8,916 nt of DNA. Origin: Porticoccaceae bacterium. Its GTDB lineage: Bacteria; Pseudomonadota; Gammaproteobacteria; Pseudomonadales; Porticoccaceae. Positions 1 to 5,128 of the stretch are shown piece by piece. The position numbers and the translations under genes were made by a program. The stretch's first letter is position 1. Each line of letters opens with the position of its first letter. The stretch spans positions 1 through 8,916 of the forward strand of contig DLXZ01000060.1 of NCBI GenBank assembly GCA_003448675.1, in the 5' to 3' direction. Under the pieces are notes generated by a model. That model was given only the letters and a program-made list of their open reading frames with translations. It ran no database searches and had not been told where the DNA came from.

Positions 1-501
1 GCTGGCGGGCTCGACGGCGTGGAGGCCGGCGAGGATTTCCCCACACTGGTAAGCCATGGTTTTGCGGGCCTCGGCGAAGGCCTCATCGCGCAGAATGCGT
101 GGGGCCAGCACTTCGCCTTCAATGCGGTCCATCACATAGCAGTCGCCCAGGGCGTGGCTTTTGGGAATGGCGAAGTGGACTTTGGCCACCAGGCCGCCGG
201 CTTCGGACACGACCTTTTGCAGCTCGGCTTCGGTAGTGCGATCCAGCGAGTAGGTGGTTTTGCCACCGCGCCAACCTTCTTCGCCAGAACTGCCGGTGTT
301 GCCCGGATCACGGCGCAGGATCAGACCGGTGGTGTTGCCGCTGTCGTCGGCCCAGTCGAAGGACCAGGTTTCCCGCGAGGCGCCGCCAGACATTTTTTCG
401 ATATTTTCTACCTTGCCGCCACCGAAGTGGCCGACCACTTCTTTCGCCAGTAAGCCAGAGACTTCAGCATCGCTGAGGCCGGGTACTTCATTGTCACTCA
501 T
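1..501 (-). CDS. APH/ACAD10-like phosphotransferase, C-terminus cut by window edge
   Basis: Small-molecule kinase of the aminoglycoside-phosphotransferase fold, closest in feel to the bacterial ACAD10/ACAD11-type branch, which includes kinases acting on hydroxyacyl-CoA (LvaA of levulinate use is one known member). The first 167 residues are visible, from an ATG at 501, and the frame is open to base 1. Seen: a glycine-rich segment GGASRETWSF (about residues 37-46), the beta-strand LILRRDP (63-69), the helix with TEAELQKVV and SEAGG (83-95), the hinge-like CYVMDRIEGE (114-123), and the helix ending GEILAGLHAVE (147-157). The HxD catalytic loop and DxD metal site lie beyond the window. AAGGGA lies about 9 nt upstream of the start. 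It begins 29 nt after the DUF7064 gene stop, so the two are probably cotranscribed. Substrate unknown; choline- or macrolide-type kinase activity is less likely given these neighbours. Confidence 0.85.
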   Translation of the reverse strand, partial: MSDNEVPGLSDAEVSGLLAKEVVGHFGGGKVENIEKMSGGASRETWSFDWADDSGNTTGLILRRDPGNTGSSGEEGWRGGKTTYSLDRTTEAELQKVVSEAGGLVAKVHFAIPKSHALGDCYVMDRIEGEVLAPRILRDEAFAEARKTMAYQCGEILAGLHAVEPAS

Positions 502-530
502 GCTTGTTCGTCCCTTTATTACCGCCTTAT

Positions 531-1559
531 TCAGGCATCGATGCCGTTGGGTTTACCGTCGATAATCTGATCGAGGTATTCCGACAGCCCGTAGCCGACC
601 ATGCCCTTGCAGCGGTATTCGGTCATGCCCTCGGTGATGCGGGTCATTAACTGGGTGCCGTCTTCCTGGGTGCGGCGGTTGCGCAGGGGGATCAGAGACA
701 TGACCCGGCCTTCGATTTCGTATTCGTCGTGGTCGGTTTTGGCCCGGGCCTTGAGGGAGGTCTGGTAGTAGTTTTCGTCCCACTGGGTTTCAATTTTGGC
801 GTCGCGAATCAAATCGTAGCGATCACCATTGAGCACCATGCCGCCGATGATTTTGGTGCCGTCGGCGGCGGTTTTATTGAGGCACATGATGGCAAAGTCT
901 TCGGTGAAGTTCATCGGCAACCAGCGGTAGAACTGCACGTTCTGCCAGTAGCGCGGGCCCCAGCTGTGATCGCGCAAACCGAGGCCGCTGATGGTGTAAG
1001 TTTGATCGCCAATCACAAACGTCCCGGTGCCGGCGATATGCTGCTCGTAGTGACCCACGTAGAGGCCATTGTTGGGGTTGTCTTGCCACCGGGAGCCATC
1101 GGCCAGGGTCGGCTCGCCGCCGTACATAGGCGACACACCCCGATAACTCAGCGCCACCTTGCAGGGCAGTTTGGGGTTGGCTTTAAAAGCCTTGCCGGGG
1201 TCGATCATTTGGTGGGGATCTTTCAGCAACAGCACTTCGCCCTGGTATTTTACGCTTAGGGCTTTGTAGGGTTCGTCGACGATAAACTGCATGCCGCCGG
1301 CGTCAAAGGCATCGTTATTGTCAATTTGAGGGCGCTGGAACATAAAGGCCACGGAGCCGTCGGGCAGGTAGATGCAGCAGGTCATCTCCGCATAGCCTTC
1401 GTTGGCGCGGTTACCGATGCGAAACCAGCCGCCCACCTTGCCCTCGGGGTCGTAAACATTGAAATACATGCTTTCGTTGTAGTTTTCTTCCGGCCCCAGG
1501 GAATGCATGTATTCATCCTCGGGGCTGAGCTTCATGTAGGCGCCTTCGGGCAATTCCAC
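531..1559 (-). CDS. DUF7065/DUF7064 two-domain protein (CrtC/AttH lipocalin-like)
   Basis: A 342-residue cytosolic protein with no signal peptide or membrane segment. It resembles the hydroxyneurosporene-synthase (CrtC)/AttH superfamily of two lipocalin-like barrels, now split in Pfam into DUF7065 (N half) and DUF7064 (C half). Evidence is the repeated beta-strand pattern, EQH at 172-174, the signature GLGLRDHSWGPRYW at 192-205 and the C-terminal GYGLSEYLDQI at 322-332. These families bind or hydrate hydrophobic isoprenoid- or steroid-like molecules in a few studied cases; the function of this branch is not known to me. The start is GTG, chosen because AGGAG sits 7 nt upstream. The next in-frame ATG (codon 9) has no such site. 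It lies 66 bp after the AKR gene and 29 bp before the phosphotransferase, a pairing that suggests a shared substrate. True carotenoid hydratase activity is unlikely because no crt genes are near. Confidence 0.8.
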   Translation of the reverse strand: MELPEGAYMKLSPEDEYMHSLGPEENYNESMYFNVYDPEGKVGGWFRIGNRANEGYAEMTCCIYLPDGSVAFMFQRPQIDNNDAFDAGGMQFIVDEPYKALSVKYQGEVLLLKDPHQMIDPGKAFKANPKLPCKVALSYRGVSPMYGGEPTLADGSRWQDNPNNGLYVGHYEQHIAGTGTFVIGDQTYTISGLGLRDHSWGPRYWQNVQFYRWLPMNFTEDFAIMCLNKTAADGTKIIGGMVLNGDRYDLIRDAKIETQWDENYYQTSLKARAKTDHDEYEIEGRVMSLIPLRNRRTQEDGTQLMTRITEGMTEYRCKGMVGYGLSEYLDQIIDGKPNGIDA

Positions 1560-1600
1560 GGTACTGCTCCTAATTGATTGCTGTAAGCCTTAGAAATTTA

Positions 1601-1616
1601 TCCGGGTGAAACCGGA
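1601..1616 (-). other. Small hairpin between AKR and DUF7064 genes
   Basis: TCCGG and CCGGA form 5-bp arms around a 6-nt loop, directly beside the palindrome GGAGCTCC (1614-1621). On the transcribed minus strand it is followed by an AT-rich stretch but no real T-run, so it is not a convincing intrinsic terminator. It could tune read-through or RNA stability inside the AKR-DUF7064-kinase operon, or be chance. Confidence 0.25.
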
Positions 1617-1625
1617 GCTCCCTGT

Positions 1626-2603
1626 TCAAGCGTACCGATCTCCCGCCACGGCATCCGGTGAAAACACGGCTTCGATTTCAGCCAGCTCAGCGTCGCTGAG
1701 CCGCACATCCACTGCCCCGGCATTGTTGTCAAGGTTACGAATACGCCGAGTGCCGGGGATAGGGAGAATCTGCTCCCCCTGGGCCAGCAACCAGGCCAGC
1801 GCCAGTTGCGGTGCGGTACAGCCTTTGTCCGCTGCCATACGTTTGATTGTCTCGGTCAGCTCCAGGTTGTGCTCGATATTGCCCGGCTGAAAACGGGGGT
1901 TGGACTTGCGGAAGTCCCGGTCGCCCATGCCCTCGGTGCTGGTGATGGTGCCGGTTAAAAAACCTCTGCCCAGGGGGCTATAGGGCACAAAGGCGATATT
2001 CAATTCTTTGCACACCGGTATCACTTCCGGTTCCGGGTCCCGCGTCCACAGGGAATACTCGCTTTGCAAGGCGGCAATGGAGTGAACGGCACTGGCGCGG
2101 CGGATCAGTTCCGGGTCGGCCGAGGCCTCGGAAAGCCCCAGAAACCTTACCTTGCCCTCGGCCACCAGCTCCGCCATGGCCCCGACGGTATCTTCGATGG
2201 GCACATTGGGATCGACCCGGTGCTGGTAATACAGATCGATACATTCAATACCCAAACGCTGGAGGCTTTTCTCGCAGGCGGATTTGACATATTCAGGCCG
2301 GCCATCGACCTGCATGGCCAGGCCGCCTTCGGGCTTGAGCTTTGCGCCAGCGATGCCAAATTTAGTGGCGATAAACGCCTGATCGCGACGGTCGGCAATG
2401 GCGCGGCCGATCAGCTCTTCGTTATGACCACGTCCATAGACATCGGATGTATCGAGAAAATTAAGCCCAATGGCCAGGGCATGGTGGAGGGTTTCAATGG
2501 ATTCGGCTTCATCGGCCGGGCCATAAAAATCCGACATCCCCATGCAGCCCAGACCGATGGCGGAAACTTCCACGCCGCTGCTGCCCAGTGTTCGATATTT
2601 CAT
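1626..2603 (-). CDS. Aldo/keto reductase
   Basis: NADPH-dependent carbonyl reductase with a single (beta/alpha)8 barrel, 325 residues, the normal length for the family. The catalytic tetrad is visible as D51, Y56, K81 and H128 (motifs [20 protein letters not shown]). The opening [12 protein letters not shown] (residues 18-28), [11 protein letters not shown] (208-218) and the cofactor-binding [13 protein letters not shown] (282-294) place it with the AKR11/AKR13-like reductases that include YajO- and YakC-type enzymes. The C-terminal GDRY is typical. The ATG at 2603 has a strong Shine-Dalgarno (AGGGGGTGA) close upstream. It is the first gene of a probable AKR-DUF7064-phosphotransferase operon, with a promoter-like -10 box 24 nt upstream. 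It could reduce a ketone or aldehyde made by the nearby SDR or dioxygenase; the real substrate cannot be deduced. Confidence 0.93.
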   Translation of the reverse strand: MKYRTLGSSGVEVSAIGLGCMGMSDFYGPADEAESIETLHHALAIGLNFLDTSDVYGRGHNEELIGRAIADRRDQAFIATKFGIAGAKLKPEGGLAMQVDGRPEYVKSACEKSLQRLGIECIDLYYQHRVDPNVPIEDTVGAMAELVAEGKVRFLGLSEASADPELIRRASAVHSIAALQSEYSLWTRDPEPEVIPVCKELNIAFVPYSPLGRGFLTGTITSTEGMGDRDFRKSNPRFQPGNIEHNLELTETIKRMAADKGCTAPQLALAWLLAQGEQILPIPGTRRIRNLDNNAGAVDVRLSDAELAEIEAVFSPDAVAGDRYA

Positions 2604-2605
2604 AG

Positions 2606-2634
2606 TTCACCCCCTGCTTTTGTTTAAGTATATT
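2606..2634 (+). promoter_or_regulatory. Candidate promoter of a plus-strand small RNA
   Basis: TTCACC (2606-2611, 4 of 6 to the sigma-70 -35) and TATATT (2629-2634, 5 of 6 to the -10) are separated by exactly 17 bp. The predicted start near 2641 falls at the base of the stem described for 2641-2723. It lies in the AKR leader and overlaps the opposing AKR -10 box, so the two promoters may exclude each other. Confidence 0.4.
2627..2632 (-). promoter_or_regulatory. Candidate -10 box of the AKR operon
   Basis: On the minus strand this reads TATACT, 5 of 6 to the consensus. Transcription would start near 2620 and give a leader of about 17 nt that contains the Shine-Dalgarno. No good -35 is visible at 16-18 bp, so an activator or another sigma factor may be needed. 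Confidence 0.35.
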
Positions 2635-2640
2635 AGTGTT

Positions 2641-2723
2641 TGAAAGGCCAATGCCCGCGAGGCTGAGGCAAGCTAAGCGATGGGAAACCAGACTAAACCC
2701 AAGCCCCGGGCAGGCCTTTTTTT
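2641..2723 (+). ncRNA. Candidate structured small RNA with terminal T-run
   Basis: This approximately 83-nt segment can fold end to end. AAAGGCC (2643-2649) pairs with GGCCTTT (2713-2719), GCCCG (2653-2657) with CGGGC (2707-2711), and GGCT (2661-2664) with AGCC (2702-2705), separated by small internal loops. The apical part contains TGG-GAAA-CCA (2681-2690), a GNRA-type tetraloop hairpin. Seven T (2717-2723) follow or overlap the closing stem, as in an intrinsic terminator. A promoter-like pair ends just upstream. No known riboswitch or RNA family was recognised. Alternatives: a terminator for some plus-strand transcript, a poor bidirectional terminator for the SDR gene, or a MITE-like remnant. 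Confidence 0.35.
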
Positions 2724-2763
2724 GATTTGAAGGTCGACCCTGGTGATCAACCCAAAAGCCGAC

Positions 2764-3618
2764 TTACAGGTTAATATCTGTCTGCTGGTCGGCCTTTTTC
2801 AGCGCCTCGCACTGATCAGCCCAGTCGTAGCCGGCCAGAATGCGGTCAAAACGCGTCTGAACCCAGCTACGCAAATTGGGGTCGGTAAAGATGTAGGGCT
2901 GGTCATCGATAATGGCTTCCAGTACTTGCTCACCCACCACATCGGGGCTCAAGCCCTTTTTGAGCATGGCGACCATTTCCTCGGACCTGGAGTCAGTGGC
3001 GCCGCCGTAGTCGTCCCCCCGGTTGCGGGCGGAGGTTCCCAGGTTGGTGTTGACCACACCAGGGCAGAGCACGGAAACACCGATATTGTCGTCGGTGTGC
3101 TCGGCCATGGCGGTTTCGGACATGGCCACCACGGCATATTTGGAGGCGTTGTAGGCGCTTAGCTCCTTCCAGCTAAACATGCCCGCCATGGAGGCGGTAT
3201 TGACCACATGGCCACCCTCGCCGTGTGCCTTGATCAGCGGCATAAAGGCCTGCAGACCCCAGACCACACCCCACATATTCACATCGATGGTCCAGCGCCA
3301 GTTCTTCTCGCTGGTGCCCTCGGCACTGCCGCTAGCACCAACGCCGGCGTTGTTGACGCACACATGAACCTTGCCAAAGGCCTTGATGGTGGCATCCGCC
3401 GCGGCGAATACAGAATCGCGGTTAGTGACATCCACCACCACGCCTTCCACATCGCGGCCCTGGCCTTTTAAGTCAGCCACGGCGGCATCGAGGGCATCTT
3501 TCTGAATATCCCCCAGCATGACCTTCATGCCAGCGGCGGAAAAGGCCCGCGCCATACCCAACCCCATACCACTGGCGGCGCCAGTAATAAAAGCGACTTT
3601 ACCTGCTACGTCTTTCAT
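2764..3618 (-). CDS. Short-chain dehydrogenase/reductase (classical SDR, NAD-type)
   Basis: Oxidoreductase with one Rossmann domain, 284 residues. Seen: cofactor loop TGAASGMG (12-19), D37 at the end of beta-strand 2 (favours NAD(H) over NADP(H)), D63-V64 for the adenine ring, NNAG (89-92), N114, and the catalytic S143, Y156 and K160 (YNASK), then CPGVVNT (185-191). It should interconvert a secondary alcohol and ketone in the cytoplasm. The tail after about residue 200 is a longer substrate-binding segment typical of SDRs acting on bulky or lipid substrates. The ATG at 3618 was chosen: a TTG four codons upstream is in frame but sits inside the Shine-Dalgarno GGAGA. The gene is 219 bp from the dioxygenase stop, enough for its own promoter, and 160 bp from AKR. 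It shares the oxidation theme of its neighbours; substrate unknown. Confidence 0.93.
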   Translation of the reverse strand: MKDVAGKVAFITGAASGMGLGMARAFSAAGMKVMLGDIQKDALDAAVADLKGQGRDVEGVVVDVTNRDSVFAAADATIKAFGKVHVCVNNAGVGASGSAEGTSEKNWRWTIDVNMWGVVWGLQAFMPLIKAHGEGGHVVNTASMAGMFSWKELSAYNASKYAVVAMSETAMAEHTDDNIGVSVLCPGVVNTNLGTSARNRGDDYGGATDSRSEEMVAMLKKGLSPDVVGEQVLEAIIDDQPYIFTDPNLRSWVQTRFDRILAGYDWADQCEALKKADQQTDINL

Positions 3619-3623
3619 CGTTT

Positions 3624-3628
3624 TCTCC
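3624..3628 (-). promoter_or_regulatory. Ribosome binding site deciding the SDR start
   Basis: The minus strand reads GGAGA five nt before the ATG at 3618. The in-frame TTG at 3630 overlaps this site and has no site of its own, so the protein is 284 and not 288 residues long. Confidence 0.7.
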
Positions 3629-3673
3629 AACTTGTAATCATTATTATGGGGTCACCCAGCGCCGACGCGCCCG

Positions 3674-3693
3674 TTGACCACCGCTGTGGTTAA
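3674..3693. promoter_or_regulatory. Operator-like dyad upstream of the SDR gene
   Basis: TTGACCACCGCTGTGGTTAA is a 20-bp imperfect palindrome: TT.ACCAC and GTGGT.AA around a CGCT centre, with one asymmetric pair. It lies 56 bp upstream of the SDR start. Right beside it are TTAATTAA (3690-3697) and a second small dyad, ATTGG-4 nt-CCAAT (3698-3711). The size suits a dimeric TetR/GntR-type repressor. No regulator gene is in the window. A CATAAT -10-like box on the minus strand (3643-3648) lies between it and the gene. Confidence 0.4.
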
Positions 3694-3837
3694 TTAAATT
3701 GGTTCGCCAATATAGCCCATGCTATTGCGGGCGGGTAGTCGCCGGCGTGAAGCGCGCACGGATTGAAAGGAATAACTTTGCCCAGTCGTGTAACAATCAC
3801 CCGCACGTCAATGTCGGGCAATACTCGACAACAGGGC

Positions 3838-4755
3838 TTAAAGCATGGTGCTGAGCTGGCGCATGACCCGGCGTTGCGCTGGATCCCAGCTTTCGCGCGC
3901 GTGCAAGCTACCGAGGGTATCGAACATCACCATATCCCCCACCTGCCAGTCATGGTGGTAAATATTTTCTTCACGTAAAGAGTGGTCGGTCAATTCCTTG
4001 ATCAGGGCATCGCTCGCTTCCTTGGGCAGCCCAATGATAGCCTTGATAATTTGGGGGCTGATATACAGAATTTCGCGTCCGGTGTCGGGGTGTTTCATGA
4101 TCAAGGGGTGCTCGGCCTGGGGAATGTCCGGTTTTTCAACCCCCAGTTGGCGGTTACGCTCTCGCTTGGCAAGAAAGCCGGCGCGAGCCTCGCGGGTGAC
4201 CGCGCTTCCAGACTTCTCCGGTTTATCATCCATTGCCGAGGGTTCACCGGAAATGTATTGGGTGATGCTGTGAAACGCCCTGAGTTTGCGTAATTTTTCG
4301 ACGGTTTCGTCGGGCAACGTTTCCAGTGCTCGGTACTGATTGCAAAAAGAGGTTCGCGGTGGCTTTGCCGGCAATTCGACGGCATTGAGAAAACTTTCCT
4401 TGCCTACGCGGGGCACATAGGAATAATCGGCGTGCCAACCGAGTTTTTCGGCGCCGCCAGTACCCTGGGGAATGCCATCCACATCATAAATATTATTGAC
4501 CCGCAGGATTTCCGGTTTGGCATCCTGATCCTGAAACCACTCCGAACCTTTTACCAGGTCGCCGAATTGTTGTGCAAAGGCTATCAGCGCTTCGTCGCTC
4601 GGCTGGGGGTTGCCGCGAAACACTAGCACCACGAATTTGTGCAGCGCGTCCAGTACGATTTTACGATCGTCTTCCGCGAGGGATGAATCCGGTTCCCAAC
4701 CATGGACCAAAGCACCGAGGGCTTCATTTTTGAGGGGCGTAATCTCCAGGTTCAT
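3838..4755 (-). CDS. TauD/TfdA-family Fe(II)/2-oxoglutarate dioxygenase
   Basis: Cytosolic non-heme iron oxygenase, 305 residues, that hydroxylates a substrate at the cost of 2-oxoglutarate and O2. The iron ligands are visible as H108 and D110 (LGWHADYSYVP) and H285 (LGSLHARESW). T135, 27 residues after the first His, and R296, 11 residues after the distal His, match the spacing of the TauD residues that hold 2-oxoglutarate. The usual DNR before the distal His is replaced by DTLG (279-282), which marks a divergent subgroup, so taurine or 2,4-D should not be assumed as substrate. No sulfonate transport or sulfur genes are near. The ATG at 4755 has GGAG at a suitable distance. It is the first gene of the leftward cluster and faces a divergent region; the C-terminus is of normal length. 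Confidence 0.9.
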   Translation of the reverse strand: MNLEITPLKNEALGALVHGWEPDSSLAEDDRKIVLDALHKFVVLVFRGNPQPSDEALIAFAQQFGDLVKGSEWFQDQDAKPEILRVNNIYDVDGIPQGTGGAEKLGWHADYSYVPRVGKESFLNAVELPAKPPRTSFCNQYRALETLPDETVEKLRKLRAFHSITQYISGEPSAMDDKPEKSGSAVTREARAGFLAKRERNRQLGVEKPDIPQAEHPLIMKHPDTGREILYISPQIIKAIIGLPKEASDALIKELTDHSLREENIYHHDWQVGDMVMFDTLGSLHARESWDPAQRRVMRQLSTML

Positions 4756-4789
4756 TATTATCTCCAGTCGAGCGGAAGTTATCCTATTG

Positions 4790-4819
4790 ATGCTAGTCCA
4801 AGGAGATTCTATTTGCCAA
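4790..4819 (-). promoter_or_regulatory. Weak candidate promoter of the dioxygenase gene
   Basis: On the minus strand TTGGCA (4819-4814) and TAGCAT (4795-4790) are 18 bp apart, with an expected start about 27 nt before the ATG. The -10 matches only 4 of 6, so this is tentative. Confidence 0.3.
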
Positions 4820-4943
4820 ATGCGGATGGCGGCTAGCTAGCAATTTATTGACACAATGGTCTGATTCTAGCTGCGGTATGCAGCAGTCATTCTTTTTTTT
4901 CGGAAGTAACATGCTAACGGTGGTCTGATAGGTCACATCCCGA

Positions 4944-4982
4944 CGAGGCAGCCCTATGGGGCACGGGATCCCGCTGCCATCG
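4944..4982. repeat. Nested palindrome cluster
   Basis: Outer arms CGAGGCAGC (4944-4952) and GCTGCCATCG (4973-4982) pair with one bulge. Inside them are GCCC-4 nt-GGGC (4951-4962) and the perfect palindrome CGGGATCCCG (4964-4973). The arms overlap by a few bases, so either one long stem or a three-way junction could form. No T-run follows on either strand, so it is not an intrinsic terminator. It may be a protein-binding or recombination-type structure, or a degraded repeat. Confidence 0.4.
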
Positions 4983-5006
4983 ATACCCGGCGATCATTAT
5001 TTATTA

Positions 5007-5039
5007 GGCAATCGGATTATAATAGCCGGAGCATTGCCT
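5007..5039 (+). promoter_or_regulatory. Candidate CHAD-gene promoter -10 framed by an inverted repeat
   Basis: A perfect TATAAT (5018-5023) lies between AGGCAAT (5007-5013) and ATTGCCT (5033-5039), an exact 7-bp inverted pair with a 19-bp spacer. Inner CGG (5013-5015) and CCG (5026-5028) add some symmetry. Transcription would start near 5030 and give a leader of about 100 nt. The -35 region is poor. A repressor bound to the arms would cover the -10 and the start point. Confidence 0.45.
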
Positions 5040-5079
5040 GAAACCATCGACTCCGGGTTTACGCGCTATTTGCTACGCA

Positions 5080-5104
5080 GGTGAAAATAAGGGGCAATTT
5101 CACC
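5080..5104 (+). promoter_or_regulatory. Inverted repeat in the CHAD-gene leader
   Basis: GGTGAAA (5080-5086) and TTTCACC (5098-5104) are exact 7-bp arms around an 11-nt loop that contains AAGGGG, the only Shine-Dalgarno-like purine run near the gene. It ends 24 nt before the ATG. It could be an RNA hairpin affecting translation or a second operator. Confidence 0.4.
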
Positions 5105-5128
5105 CCAACATGAATTTTCCAGCCACCT

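Larger units (their letters stand above)
4756..5128. other. 373-bp divergent intergenic region
   Basis: No credible gene was found here. It separates the leftward dioxygenase from the rightward CHAD gene and carries, left to right: a weak minus-strand promoter, four CTAG tetranucleotides between 4793 and 4870, a TTGACA (4848-4853) without a matching -10, a run of eight T (4893-4900), a nested palindrome cluster (4944-4982), a TATAAT box inside a dyad (5007-5039) and a leader inverted repeat (5080-5104). Confidence 0.7.

Noticed and set aside
729..1259. Long plus-strand open frame opposite the DUF7064 gene
   Set aside because: It lies wholly antisense to a gene with clear family motifs, is low in complexity (rich in G, V, A and H) and shows no domain; a codon-bias shadow.
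2064..2627. 187-codon plus-strand open frame opposite the AKR gene
   Set aside because: It is antisense to the complete catalytic tetrad of AKR, has no recognisable domain and no ribosome site.
2641..2723. Known riboswitch (cobalamin, TPP, c-di-GMP, fluoride) in the AKR-SDR gap
   Set aside because: The conserved core strings of these classes are absent, and the structure is followed by a T-run with no plus-strand gene downstream.
3812..3830. TGTCG-9 nt-CGACA inverted repeat just after the dioxygenase stop
   Set aside because: Checked as a terminator for the dioxygenase gene; there is no T-run on the minus strand and the stem is only 5 bp.
4848..4853. Perfect TTGACA
   Set aside because: No acceptable -10 box at 15-19 bp downstream; not called as a promoter.
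4870..4900. GCTGC-5 nt-GCAGC hairpin followed by eight T
   Set aside because: The T-run begins 8 nt after a 5-bp stem and no plus-strand gene lies upstream to be terminated.
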